From Mesorhizobium sp. M2E.F.Ca.ET.219.01.1.1 (GTDB lineage: Bacteria; Pseudomonadota; Alphaproteobacteria; Rhizobiales; Rhizobiaceae): a stretch of 64,000 nucleotides of DNA. A model generated the notes under the pieces. The model made no database searches. It worked only from the letters and a program-made list of their open reading frames with translations, and was not told the origin of the DNA. The DNA lies in the NCBI RefSeq assembly GCF_004016445.2, contig NZ_SADT02000001.1, forward strand, positions 973,630 through 1,037,629, written 5' to 3'. This document shows positions 27,511 to 36,720 of this stretch, piece after piece. A program made the position numbers and the translations under genes. The first letter of the stretch is position 1. Each line of letters opens with the position of its first letter.

Positions 27511-30500
27511 ATGGACTGCTTGGGCTGCGGTTTCGAGGTTGAGCGCGGTTTCGCCTTCTGTCCGAAGTGTGGCAAGCGCCAGCCCGTGCCATGCGCCAGT
27601 TGCGGCTACCTCTGCGCACCTGATTTCGAGTTCTGTCCGAAATGTGGGGCCAGCGTCGGTGCACCCGCCAAGGCCGTCGAACGGCCCGCTCCGACACCAA
27701 GCCGAACCATTGTGCCGCCTTCTCGAATTCCGTCGCTGCTTGCGAACATTGAAAGCGAAGACGGGCCGCATCCCGTCTCTGACGCCGATCGCCGAACGGT
27801 GACGGTCCTGTTCGCCGACCTTTGCGGCTTCACGACGCTCAGCGAGCAGCTCGACCCAGAGGTCATGCAGGCGCTGCAGAACGATTTGTTCAAGGAATTG
27901 ACGGCGGCCGTGCGAAACTTTGGTGGTTTCGTCGACAAATTCATAGGCGATGCGCTGCTCGCTTTGTTCGGTGCGCCGGTCGCGCATGAGGACGATCCGG
28001 AACGTGCGCTTCGCGCCGCTCTCGACATGATCGCCCGGACGGCGCGGCTCGGCGAAAGCACCTCCCACTCCGGCTCGCCTCTGTTACTCCACATCGGCAT
28101 AAACACTGGTCCGGTCGTTACTGGAGGATTGGGCATCGGCACCGCCAAATCCTATTCGGTGACCGGCGACACGGTGAATACGGCGCAACGCCTGCAATCG
28201 CTGGCCGCACCGGGTGAGGTGCTGGTCGGCGAGCTCACCCACAGGCTGACCCGACATGCGTTCTCATATGAGTCGCTGGGCGATGTCGTGCTTCGCGGCA
28301 AGGCTGGCAGTGTGCTCGTCCATCGACTGGATGCACCGCTTGCGACGCCGCGTGCAGCGCGCGGGCTCGAGGCGCTCGGCCTGAGCGCGCCGATGATAGG
28401 TCGCGGTGCGGAGCTCAACAGAATGCTGGCGAGCCTTGACCAGGCGTGCGGCGGCTCGGCCCAGCTTGTCCGCCTTGTCGGAGAAGCCGGTATCGGGAAA
28501 TCGCGGCTGGTGAAGGAGTTCGTCGCCCGCGTCGGCGACGAGGATCGTTTTCGCAACGTCGCCGTGCGGCAGGTGACGTGCTCACCGCTGGGGGAACAAT
28601 CATTTGGCGCCTTGGGCGCGGTGGTGCGCAGCGCTGCCGGGATGATGCAGAACGACAATGGGGAGGAAATGCGGGGCAAGCTCGCAGGCTTGCTCGACGA
28701 TCTTGGCCTGCAGGGCGAGGAGGCGAAGCGCCTGATGCCTCTGCTTTACCATGTGCTTGGCCTTGGCGACCCCGATGCCACCCTGCAGCATGTCGAGCCC
28801 GAGCAGTTGCGTCGGCAAATTCTCTACGCAGTCCGCACAATCATCGAACGGCGGCTTGCTTTATCGCCGCTGTTGATTGTCGTCGAAGACCTGCACTGGG
28901 CCGACGCCGCGTCGCTCGAGGCACTGCGTTTCGTGATGGACAGGTTGGAACGCACGCGATTGATGTTGCTGGTGACGCATCGCCCGGCGCCGGACAACGA
29001 CCAGCTCGACTCAAGTCGGGTCAGCCACACAGCGCTCAGGCTATCGCCGCTCAACAGGGATGAGGGACGCAGCCTGCTGGCGGCGCTTTTCGGCGAGAGC
29101 TGGGTAAGCTCCACAGGCAGTCTTGTCGACCAGATCCTCGAGCGTGCGGGCGGCAATCCGCTTTTTATAGAGGAGATCGTCCGCGGCCTTATCGATCGCG
29201 GTGTCCTGGTGCGCGAGGGCCAGCGATGGCGGGCTGTGGCAGGCGACGCAACCGGCATTCCCGCCACTATCCAGGCAATGTTGCTGGCCCGCGTCGACCG
29301 GCTGCCCCCGGAGGTGCGCCGGTTGGCCCAGGAAGCCGCGGTAATCGGGCCGCGCTTCGATGCCACGCTCCTGAAAGCCGTGACAGCCGACCCGGGCCGC
29401 CTGGAGGCCGGCTGCGAACTGCTATGCGACGCGGAAATCATCGAGGAAGTTGCAGGATCAGGCTCGGTCTCGTCGCAAAGCTACCGCTTTACGCAAACAT
29501 TGCTGCAGGACGTGATCTACCAGAACCTTCTCCTGCAACGCCGGACCGACATCCACGGACGGGTCGGTGCTGCCTTGGAGCAGCTGTGCGGCGACAAGCC
29601 GGAACGGCTCGAGGATTTGACCGCGCTCGGTCATCATTTCGCACAGAGCGCCGAGCGGGAGAGGGGCGCGCATTACCTGCAGGCGGCGGGCGATCGCGCC
29701 CGCATGATATACGCCAACGACGACGCCCTTCGTTTCTACGAGCGAGCGCTGACTGCGTTGAGCGAGACAGGGCAAACTCCGCTCAAACTGGCAATCGCAG
29801 AGCGCATTGCCGACTTGAGCGGCCCGCTAGGCCGCCGCGACGTCGCGCACCGGCACTACGAGACGGTGCTGCAGGCATATCGCGCATCGGCCGATCGTGT
29901 CGCTTCGGCGCGGGTTTTGCGTAAGATCGGTCGGCTGCTCTGGGACGTCGGCAAGCGGGACAACTCGGAATCGCGATACGCCGAAGCGGCAGCGCTGCTC
30001 GATGGAGCGGATGCCCCGGTCGAGCAGGCGCATCTGTGGCAAGAACGTGGCCGACAGGCGTTCCGTAGCGGAGACAACGCGCTCGCCGCAAAATGGGCGG
30101 ACGCGGCGCTGGATTGCGTCCGTACGCTGACAACCGAGCATATCTCCGAGGTAGGGCGTGATGCCACTCTCGTGACCGCCGAGGCGCTCAATACCAAGGC
30201 TGTCGCGTTGGCACGCCTTGGACGAGACCGCGAAGCCGTCGGCCAGGTCGAGCGTAGCATCGAATTAGCCGAAGCCGCCGGTCTACTGGGCACGGCTTGC
30301 CGCGGCTACACCAATCTCGGCGTGCTTTACACGACCATCGACCCGACAAAGGCGATGGAGGTCTGTCGGCGCGGTCTTGACGTGGCGCGCCGTATTGGTG
30401 ATTTGGGATACCAGGCGCGCCTCCTCGCCAATCTGGCGGTCGCCTGCTGTACCTTCACGGATCGCTGTCCGACGGAGGGCGTGCCTGCCGCCGAGAAGGC

Positions 30501-30807
30501 CATCGAGATCGACCGGGCGCTCGACCAGCGCGAGCATCTGCCGGTGCCGTTGATCGTGCTTGGGCAAATCCACCAGTGCAACGGCCGTCCGGAATTGGCG
30601 ATTGGCTTGTTCCACGAGGCGCTGGACGTAGCCCGCGAAACGGGCGAGCCCCAACAGCTGTTTCCGTGCTATGATGGCCTCGCAACGCTCAATCTCGACC
30701 TCGACAATCTGGCCGAGGCCGAACGCTACTTTTCCCTGGCGCAGGGTATTTGCGCCCAGCACGGGCTCGACCCGGAAGGGCTTGTGGTGCTGCCTTTTCT
30801 CGACTAG
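27511..30807 (+). CDS. Zinc-ribbon, class III cyclase, AAA ATPase and TPR protein
   Basis: A 1098-residue multidomain signalling protein. The N terminus carries two zinc ribbons (cysteines 3, 6, 17, 20, 28, 31, 42, 45). A class III cyclase domain spans about 92-275, with metal aspartates D103 (LFADLCGFTTL) and D147 (FIGDALLALFG). An AAA/NB-ARC-like ATPase follows from about 295, with Walker A GEAGIGKS (324-331) and Walker B LLIVVEDLHWAD. The C-terminal 450 residues are helical repeats of the TPR kind. The ATG at 27511 has GTGAGG 9 bases upstream. This layout matches bacterial cyclase/ATPase regulators; the ligand is unknown. Confidence 0.88.
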   Translation: MDCLGCGFEVERGFAFCPKCGKRQPVPCASCGYLCAPDFEFCPKCGASVGAPAKAVERPAPTPSRTIVPPSRIPSLLANIESEDGPHPVSDADRRTVTVLFADLCGFTTLSEQLDPEVMQALQNDLFKELTAAVRNFGGFVDKFIGDALLALFGAPVAHEDDPERALRAALDMIARTARLGESTSHSGSPLLLHIGINTGPVVTGGLGIGTAKSYSVTGDTVNTAQRLQSLAAPGEVLVGELTHRLTRHAFSYESLGDVVLRGKAGSVLVHRLDAPLATPRAARGLEALGLSAPMIGRGAELNRMLASLDQACGGSAQLVRLVGEAGIGKSRLVKEFVARVGDEDRFRNVAVRQVTCSPLGEQSFGALGAVVRSAAGMMQNDNGEEMRGKLAGLLDDLGLQGEEAKRLMPLLYHVLGLGDPDATLQHVEPEQLRRQILYAVRTIIERRLALSPLLIVVEDLHWADAASLEALRFVMDRLERTRLMLLVTHRPAPDNDQLDSSRVSHTALRLSPLNRDEGRSLLAALFGESWVSSTGSLVDQILERAGGNPLFIEEIVRGLIDRGVLVREGQRWRAVAGDATGIPATIQAMLLARVDRLPPEVRRLAQEAAVIGPRFDATLLKAVTADPGRLEAGCELLCDAEIIEEVAGSGSVSSQSYRFTQTLLQDVIYQNLLLQRRTDIHGRVGAALEQLCGDKPERLEDLTALGHHFAQSAERERGAHYLQAAGDRARMIYANDDALRFYERALTALSETGQTPLKLAIAERIADLSGPLGRRDVAHRHYETVLQAYRASADRVASARVLRKIGRLLWDVGKRDNSESRYAEAAALLDGADAPVEQAHLWQERGRQAFRSGDNALAAKWADAALDCVRTLTTEHISEVGRDATLVTAEALNTKAVALARLGRDREAVGQVERSIELAEAAGLLGTACRGYTNLGVLYTTIDPTKAMEVCRRGLDVARRIGDLGYQARLLANLAVACCTFTDRCPTEGVPAAEKAIEIDRALDQREHLPVPLIVLGQIHQCNGRPELAIGLFHEALDVARETGEPQQLFPCYDGLATLNLDLDNLAEAERYFSLAQGICAQHGLDPEGLVVLPFLD

Positions 30808-30826
30808 CCGGGGTGGGAGGTTGGCA

Positions 30827-31507
30827 ATGTCAGCGCGCATTGACTTGATACCGCTTCAACCGGGCGACCGTGCGCCGAACGTGGTGCTCGACGCCATCAC
30901 CCAGGATGGCAAGATTGCGCTTGACGACTTTCGCGGACAAAAACCGGTGCTGGTCGGCCTGTTTCGAGGTCTGCATTGCGCGTTCTGCCGGCGCCATATC
31001 GCCGCCCAGGCGCGGCTTGATTCGGAGCTGCGCGAAAAGGGCGTGGGGAGCCTGACGGTGGTCAACACGCCGATCGAGCGGGCTCGTCTCTATTTCCGTT
31101 ACCACCCGATGCCGAATCTGCTTGCGGCCTCCGACCCTGAACGCGCGTCGCATCGTGCTTTTGGACTGCCCAATCTCGAATTCACCCAAGACGAGACGAA
31201 CTGGCCGTACAAGGTCTCGATGGCAGCGGCAAAGGATATGCGGGTCGACATACCAGGCGAGCTGCCCGGTCCCATGGATCCTTTTGCGGCCAGCGAATTC
31301 CTCGACAAGAAGGACCACTACGAAGTGACCGAAGCCGACGAGCAGATGATGGCGACGGGACACGGACAACTGATCGGTCAGTTCCTACTGGACCGGCAGG
31401 GGATCGTCCGCTGGAGCTTCACGGAAGTTCCCGAGGGCGGGCGATACATGTTCGCGGCGCCAAGCCCGCAGGAACTGATGTCGGCCGTGTCGCAAGTCGC
31501 CCAATAG
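30827..31507 (+). CDS. Redoxin (AhpC/TSA-like thioredoxin-fold protein)
   Basis: A 226-residue thioredoxin-fold protein beginning with the peroxiredoxin pattern PGDRAPNVVLDAITQDGK. The active site reads GLHCAFCRRH, giving C51 and C54 in a CxxC arrangement instead of the single peroxidatic cysteine of true peroxiredoxins. It probably acts as a thiol reductase or peroxidase on small molecules. GGGAGG lies 6 bases before the ATG. It starts 19 bases after the cyclase/ATPase gene and is probably cotranscribed with it, which suggests that the pair links a redox response to cyclic nucleotide output. Confidence 0.75.
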   Translation: MSARIDLIPLQPGDRAPNVVLDAITQDGKIALDDFRGQKPVLVGLFRGLHCAFCRRHIAAQARLDSELREKGVGSLTVVNTPIERARLYFRYHPMPNLLAASDPERASHRAFGLPNLEFTQDETNWPYKVSMAAAKDMRVDIPGELPGPMDPFAASEFLDKKDHYEVTEADEQMMATGHGQLIGQFLLDRQGIVRWSFTEVPEGGRYMFAAPSPQELMSAVSQVAQ

Positions 31508-31686
31508 ACTTGCGAAAGAAGCAACCGAACAAAAAGCGGCAATGCTTTCTGTCGTCTTTGGACGCAGCCGAAGCTGTACTTTATGCGGTTGTGAGATCAC
31601 ACGGTTATTGAATCAACAGTTCTTGCACGCCCTCCGGACCCGCCGTTGTCTGTGCGGCGCTTCCTAACTTGGCTAGAGGTCTTGGC

Positions 31687-32070
31687 ATGCTGAACGCTAT
31701 TCACCACGTCGCTCTCATCTGCACCGACTACGAGCGGTCGCGACGGTTTTACGTCGAGCTCCTCGGCCTCGATGTGATCCGGGAGGTCTATCGGGAGGAG
31801 CGGCAATCATGGAAGGCGGATCTGCGGATCGGGTCCGTCCAGCTGGAATTGTTCTCCTTCCCTGCGCCAGCGACGCGGCCGTCCCATCCAGAGGCGACAG
31901 GCCTCAGGCATCTGGCATTCGCCGTCGCGAATCTTGACCCCGTAATTATGCGCCTGGAAGCCGCCGGCGTTGCCGTCGAGCCAATCCGGATCGACCCATA
32001 TACAGACCAACGGTTTACCTTTTTCCGCGACCCGGATGGGTTGCCGCTGGAACTCTACGAAGCCCCGTAA
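31687..32070 (+). CDS. VOC family (glyoxalase-like) protein
   Basis: A 127-residue single VOC domain, close to the YaeR/SMU1112c group. AIHHVALICTDYERSRRFYVELLGLDVI gives the first metal ligand and repeat. FSFPAPATRPSHPEATGLRHLAF gives the second histidine, and RDPDGLPLELYE the final glutamate. The ATG at 31687 has AGAGG 8 bases upstream. Likely substrates are small ketoaldehydes or thiol adducts; none is established for this group. Confidence 0.82.
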   Translation: MLNAIHHVALICTDYERSRRFYVELLGLDVIREVYREERQSWKADLRIGSVQLELFSFPAPATRPSHPEATGLRHLAFAVANLDPVIMRLEAAGVAVEPIRIDPYTDQRFTFFRDPDGLPLELYEAP

Positions 32071-32300
32071 GGAACGGTTTGTCGCTTTCGCGACCACATC
32101 ATCGGAGGTGGGAACGGCAGCCGGTAGATGTAATCCGCCAACTCGGTTCGTCGCCGAACTCCTGACGACGGGCTAGGAAGCCGACCGCTCCGCGCCAGAT
32201 ATTGGCCAATCGCACGATCTTGGCCGTCCTGCTGGCTCGCCAGCAGAGACCGACAGCGAGGGGCGAAATTTTTGATCGGCGATCGTTCGCTGGAGGATGG

Positions 32301-33461
32301 ATGACAGTCAGGCCCTTTCATGTCGACATACCGGACGCCGTCGTGCGGGATCTTCAAGACAGGCTGGCGCGCACCCGGTGGCCTTCGGTCGTTGCGCCCG
32401 ACTCCTGGGAGGATGGGGCCGGCTTGTCGTTCATGACGCATCTCGTCGGTCACTGGCGGCATCGGTTCCATTGGCGAGCGCAGGAGACGCGGCTCAACGC
32501 GCTGCCGCACTACATGGCGCGTGTGGAAGGCCAGGACATCCACTTCCTGCACCAGCCTGGCACCGGGCCTTCGCCGATGCCGCTCATTCTGACTCACGGC
32601 TGGCCCGGCTCGTTCGTCGAGTTCGAACATCTGATGCCGATGCTTGCCGATCCAGGTTCGCATGGCGGCGATCCGGCGGACGCCTTCCATGTCGTCGTGC
32701 CTTCGCTCCCCGGCTATGGCTTTTCCGCTCCGCCGCAAAAGGCCGGCACCAGTTCGCGCGAGATCGCGGGCCTGTGGCGAGGCCTGATGGCGATGCTCGG
32801 CTATGATCGCTTCGGCGCGCAGGGCGGCGATATTGGTGCCGGCGTGTCGATCTGGCTGGCGCGTCTCTATTCGGACAGCGTCTTGGGCGTTCATCTGAAC
32901 TACGTGCCCGCCAGCTTCCAGCCGTGGCTCGAACAGGCGCAGCCATTGACTGGCGAAGAACAGGCCTTCCTCGACAAGCGGGCATATTGGTCGGCGCTGG
33001 AAGGCGCCTACGGCGCGCTGCACGCGACGAAGCCGCAAACGCTCGCGTTTTCGCTCAACGATTCCCCGGTCGGTCTTGCCGCCTGGATCGTCGAGAAGGT
33101 CCGCTCATGGAGCGATTGCGGCGGCGACCTTGAGAGTTGCATTTCGCTTGATACGCTGCTGACCGACATCTCGCTCTACTGGTTCAGCGACAGCCTGGCC
33201 CATTCGCTCAGGCTCTATAAGGAGAACCGGCTTCAGCCGCTGACCTTCCGGCCGGGTGAAGGGGTGGTGCCGCCGCTGGGCGTGGCGGTCTTTCCAAAGG
33301 AGCTGCCGATGCCGCCGCGGTCCTGGATGGAGCGCGTGTTCAACGTCGAGCGATGGACGACCATGACTGTGGGCGGGCATTTCGCCGCTCTGGAGCAGCC
33401 GGACCTGCTCGCTGAAGAGGTGCGCGCGTTCTTCAGGCCATTGCGCGGCCGGCTCTCGTAG
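32301..33461 (+). CDS. Epoxide hydrolase family protein (alpha/beta hydrolase)
   Basis: A 386-residue hydrolase. The first 90 residues are the EHN-type N-terminal domain (FHVDIPDAVVRDLQDRLA). The oxyanion motif HGWPGS is at 99-104, the nucleophile is D177 in GGDIGAGVS, and the base is in TVGGHFAALEQPDLL near the end. These form the Asp-His-acid triad of microsomal-type epoxide hydrolases, which open epoxides to diols. GGAGG precedes the ATG at 32301. There is no signal peptide. Juvenile-hormone or terpene epoxides are known family substrates, but nothing here fixes the choice. Confidence 0.83.
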   Translation: MTVRPFHVDIPDAVVRDLQDRLARTRWPSVVAPDSWEDGAGLSFMTHLVGHWRHRFHWRAQETRLNALPHYMARVEGQDIHFLHQPGTGPSPMPLILTHGWPGSFVEFEHLMPMLADPGSHGGDPADAFHVVVPSLPGYGFSAPPQKAGTSSREIAGLWRGLMAMLGYDRFGAQGGDIGAGVSIWLARLYSDSVLGVHLNYVPASFQPWLEQAQPLTGEEQAFLDKRAYWSALEGAYGALHATKPQTLAFSLNDSPVGLAAWIVEKVRSWSDCGGDLESCISLDTLLTDISLYWFSDSLAHSLRLYKENRLQPLTFRPGEGVVPPLGVAVFPKELPMPPRSWMERVFNVERWTTMTVGGHFAALEQPDLLAEEVRAFFRPLRGRLS

Positions 33462-33590
33462 AGGGCGAGGTCCGTGCAACTGCGGCTGCCGCTGTTCGAG
33501 GCGACGGAAGTGTGGCCTTGTAGCCCGCCCGCAATGGTCGCGTCGCGTAAGAAGTGGGTCGCGCCCTCCCGGTCAATTCGCGGCGTGCAC

Positions 33591-33618
33591 AGGCCGCCTT
33601 GGCAGGGACAGGCGGCCT
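33591..33618. terminator. Hairpin between convergent genes
   Basis: AGGCCGCCT (33591-33599) and AGGCGGCCT (33610-33618) form a perfect 9-bp stem with a 10-base loop. It lies midway between the epoxide hydrolase and the convergent NmrA-like gene, where a two-way terminator is expected. There is no T tract. Confidence 0.45.
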
Positions 33619-33651
33619 CCTTGGCGTTTCAAGAGGCGGATGGCCCGGCCC

Positions 33652-34521
33652 TCAGGCCGCGCTCGCGATCCCGGCCGCAAAGTCGCGATAGGTGTGCAGG
33701 GGACGGCCCAAAATACTGGTCAGCCGCACAACGTCATCGGCCTCCGGGATCATGCCGTCGCTGACATAGCGCTCGGCCATCAGGCGCATCTCGTAGGCCG
33801 TCCATTTCGGCATGAAGCTCGCCATGTTCTGCTCGAACGCGCCGGGATCGTCACCCCCATAGACCACTGGGCGACCGAGAAGGTCCGACCAGATCTTAGC
33901 CACGTTTGGGCCGGTCAGCGTGTCGGGCCCCACCACGTTGATGGTCTCGATCGGCAGCTTGCCGGGTGCGGAGTCGCGGCGGATCAGCTCGATCGCGGCT
34001 ACTTCGGCGATGTCACGGGCGTCGACCATGGCTACGCCCTTGCTGCCAATCGGCATCGGATAGACGCCGTGCTCCATAATGACGTCCTTTACCATCGACT
34101 CGTTGTCGATGAAGTAGGTCGGACGCAAGATGGTGGCGCTGAAGTCCATCTGCACCAGCATGCGCTCGGCGCCGAACTTCACGGCGAAATGCGGGACGTT
34201 CACCGCCCGATCGGCTTCGAACACCGAAAGATAGACGACACGGTCGACGCCCGCTTCGCGAGCAACGTTGAGCGTGATGATCGCCTGGGCAAATTCGTCA
34301 CCCGTGACGGCATTGAGCAGGAAGAGCGTGCTCACCCCTTTGAAGGCGCTGCGCAGTGCATCGATGTCGAGGAGATCGCCCTCGGCGACGTCGACACCGG
34401 TCGGGAAGCTGGCTTTCGCGGGGTCGCGAGTCAGCACACGCACCGTCGCGCCGCGCTGAAGGAGTTGGTCGACGACATGGCGGCCGACGCGGCCGGTGGC
34501 ACCTGTAACGAGGATGGTCAT
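33652..34521 (-). CDS. NmrA-like NAD(P)H-binding oxidoreductase/epimerase
   Basis: A 289-residue atypical short-chain dehydrogenase. ILVTGATGRVGRHVVDQLL is the NAD(P)-binding loop. FLLNAVTGDEFAQ and VYLSVFEADRAVNVPHF replace the usual catalytic tyrosine-lysine region, as in the NmrA/HSCARG group. Such proteins often sense or use NAD(P)H in response to quinones or redox stress. It diverges from a LysR-type gene 119 bp away, which probably controls it. Confidence 0.8.
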   Translation of the reverse strand: MTILVTGATGRVGRHVVDQLLQRGATVRVLTRDPAKASFPTGVDVAEGDLLDIDALRSAFKGVSTLFLLNAVTGDEFAQAIITLNVAREAGVDRVVYLSVFEADRAVNVPHFAVKFGAERMLVQMDFSATILRPTYFIDNESMVKDVIMEHGVYPMPIGSKGVAMVDARDIAEVAAIELIRRDSAPGKLPIETINVVGPDTLTGPNVAKIWSDLLGRPVVYGGDDPGAFEQNMASFMPKWTAYEMRLMAERYVSDGMIPEADDVVRLTSILGRPLHTYRDFAAGIASAA

Positions 34522-34537
34522 TGGGGTTCACTTTCTG

Positions 34538-34566
34538 TTTGAGTTAAAAGGCACGCTCAAAATGAG
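34538..34566. promoter_or_regulatory. Candidate LysR operator
   Basis: TTTGAG (34538-34543) and CTCAAA (34556-34561) form a dyad with a 12-bp spacer, overlapping a second small dyad CTCA-AAA-TGAG (34556-34566). It sits just upstream of the NmrA-like start and between the divergent genes, as expected for a LysR-type site. The match is short and could be chance. Confidence 0.35.
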
Positions 34567-34640
34567 TGATCCACATTCGTCCCGATAGATGATATGTTTG
34601 GACAGGTCGTCTCATTGGTGGAACAGAAAAGAACAAGATC

Positions 34641-35534
34641 GTGGATCTTCTCGCTCTTGCCGACTTCAACCTGGTGGCCCGCCACGGCGGGTTCGGAAAG
34701 GCCTCGCGTGCCGCCGGCCGGCCAAAGGCGACACTTTCCAGACGCGTGGCCGATCTCGAGGCAAGCCTTGATTTGCGCCTGTTCGAACGTGGTGCGCGGA
34801 TGCTCAAGCTCACGGAGGAGGGACGAGCCCTGTTTGAACGAACGGCCTTTCTGCTCACAGAGCTTGATGAGACGGCGAAAGCGGTCGCTTCGGGCGGCCA
34901 TAGCCCGCGTGGCCGGCTACGCATCAGCGCGCCACTGCTCTTTTCTCAGACGGCGATCGGAAAGCTCGCGGCGGGCTTCGTCCTTAGATACCCGGAGGTT
35001 CGGTTGGAGATCACTACGGAAGACAGGGCCGTGGACATGATCGAAGAAGCCTACGACCTCGTCATCCGGGTCAACCCGGAGCCGGATGCCACCCTTGTTG
35101 GGCGCGTGTTCCTGCGCGATCGGCTGGTGGTGGTGGCCAGTCCGCGCCTGACGCTCCCAGGCTCGGGAGGTCTCGTTCCCGCGATCAGTCGAGGCTCGTT
35201 GAACGAGTCCGAAGCCTGGCAAGTCACGACCTCGTCCGGCAAGTGGACGATTAACGCCAAGCCAGTGCTCAGCCTGGCGTCGTTCGTCATGGTCCGGGAT
35301 GCGGTGCGCATGGGGCTCGGCGCCGCGCGCCTGCCGTTGTCGCTTGCCAGCGGTGATCTGGCTAACGGCACGCTGGTGCATTGGGGGGATGCGTCAGGGC
35401 CCGAAACGGCACTTTGGGCCCTTTATCCCTCGAGGCGCTTGCTCAGCCCCCGCGTGTCAGCCTTCCTCGACTACTTGAAGGAAGCCTTTCCGCAGGGGAC
35501 GGCTGATGAATTGGCAGCCTATGTCGCGGACTGA
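34641..35534 (+). CDS. LysR family transcriptional regulator
   Basis: A 297-residue LysR-type regulator. The N-terminal winged helix (residues 3-62) includes FGKASRAAGRPKATLSRRVADLEASLDLRLFER. The effector domain follows, with GRLRISAPLLFSQTAIGKLAAGF and EEAYDLVIRVNPEPDATLVGR, typical of the CrgA/AaeR-like clade. The start is GTG at 34641. It is divergent from the NmrA-like oxidoreductase and probably its direct regulator. The inducer is unknown; quinones or aromatic electrophiles are common for this arrangement. Confidence 0.88.
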   Translation: MDLLALADFNLVARHGGFGKASRAAGRPKATLSRRVADLEASLDLRLFERGARMLKLTEEGRALFERTAFLLTELDETAKAVASGGHSPRGRLRISAPLLFSQTAIGKLAAGFVLRYPEVRLEITTEDRAVDMIEEAYDLVIRVNPEPDATLVGRVFLRDRLVVVASPRLTLPGSGGLVPAISRGSLNESEAWQVTTSSGKWTINAKPVLSLASFVMVRDAVRMGLGAARLPLSLASGDLANGTLVHWGDASGPETALWALYPSRRLLSPRVSAFLDYLKEAFPQGTADELAAYVAD

Positions 35535-35728
35535 ACAATTCGGCCACCCTTTCCTATGGGCCCACCTCTGCAGCGAGCAAAACGGCGAACAAGACAAGCG
35601 GAGCAAGTGGGGAAACTCCGGCTGGCGCAACACGTCAACTCCGCGGCCGCCATGGTGACGGCCGTTGGTGCCAGCGCACACGTGTTCCACGCCCGTTCTG
35701 TCAACGTGACATCGGCTGAGCGCCTGGC

Positions 35729-36583
35729 TCAGCCGTGCAAGGAGGCCGCGACGAGGCTCTGCATCGAGGTGGTCGGACGACCGATCAGCCGCCTCAGCGC
35801 GCCACCGTCGTCGAACAGCGCCCCGCGCGAGGCGGCGGCGTCGGCATCGGCCAGAAGTGCAGCGAGATCGGCTGGCAGGCCGGCGCCCGTCAACACATCC
35901 CTGTAGTCTGCCTCGGACAGGTCGTTGTAGATGATCGTCTTGCCCGATTGCCGCGAGACCTCCATCGCAAGCTCGGCAAATGTGAAGGCATGGTCTGCGG
36001 CGAGTTCATAAGTCTTCCCCGCCTGGTCGCTGGCCGTCAGCACCGTGGCCGCGGCCTCGGCATAGTCCTGCCGCGCCGCGGACGAGAAGCGCCCGTCCTT
36101 CGCGGCGCCGACGAAGGCGCCGTGCTCAAGCGCTGCCGGGAGCGCCATGAGATGGTTTTCGGCGTACCAGCCATTGCGCAGGATCACGGCGGGCAGGCCC
36201 GAGGCCGCGATGGCCTCCTCCGTCTGCCGATGCTCGATCGCGAGCGTCGCGGGCGACGTGTCGGCGTGCAGCATGCTCGTATAGGCGATCAGTGAAACGC
36301 TGGCCGCTCTTGCAGCGTCGATCACGGCACGATGCCGCGGAAGGCGGCCGCTGACTTCGGTCGAGGAAATCAAGAGCAGTTTCTCGACGCCGGCCAGCGC
36401 CGAACGGAGCGTGTCGGGCCGGCTGTAGTCGGCCTCGCGCACGATCACGCCGCGTTCGGCCAGATCGTTGGCCTTTGCAGGGTTGCGAACCGCCGCGACG
36501 ATCCGGTCGGCGGGAATGGTCTTCAGCAGCGCCTCGATCACGAGGCGGCCCAGTTGTCCTGTTGCTCCAGTTACTGCGTACAT
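35729..36583 (-). CDS. NmrA-like/QOR2-type NAD(P)H-binding oxidoreductase
   Basis: A 284-residue atypical SDR beginning MYAVTGATGQLGRLVIEALLKTIP with the GxxGxxG loop. The pattern RNPAKANDLAERGVIVREADYSRPDTL and the end of the protein match the QOR2 (YtfG) group of quinone reductases. The family reduces quinones with NADPH without a flavin. It diverges from an HxlR-type regulator carrying N-terminal cysteines, the same pairing known for electrophile-responsive quinone reductases. Confidence 0.82.
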   Translation of the reverse strand: MYAVTGATGQLGRLVIEALLKTIPADRIVAAVRNPAKANDLAERGVIVREADYSRPDTLRSALAGVEKLLLISSTEVSGRLPRHRAVIDAARAASVSLIAYTSMLHADTSPATLAIEHRQTEEAIAASGLPAVILRNGWYAENHLMALPAALEHGAFVGAAKDGRFSSAARQDYAEAAATVLTASDQAGKTYELAADHAFTFAELAMEVSRQSGKTIIYNDLSEADYRDVLTGAGLPADLAALLADADAAASRGALFDDGGALRRLIGRPTTSMQSLVAASLHG

Positions 36584-36640
36584 TGTTCAGTCCATTTCAT
36601 GGTTGGGATTGGATACGGGAGCGTTTACATAGCGACCATA

Positions 36641-36692
36641 GTTACCAGGGGAAACCACGTATCTTGTGGTTACCTGCATTTTCCGGTAACCA
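36641..36692. promoter_or_regulatory. Candidate HxlR operators
   Basis: Two overlapping dyads lie between the divergent genes. TGGTTACC (36667-36674) and GGTAACCA (36685-36692) are a perfect 8-bp inverted repeat with a 10-bp spacer. AACCAC (36653-36658) and GTGGTT (36666-36671) are a second dyad. A further half-site GTTACC is at 36641-36646. The repeated GGTTACC half-site suggests a regulator bound at two positions, probably the adjacent HxlR protein. Confidence 0.5.
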
Positions 36693-36720
36693 GCTGGAAA
36701 CCGCCGGTGAAGGATGGGCG

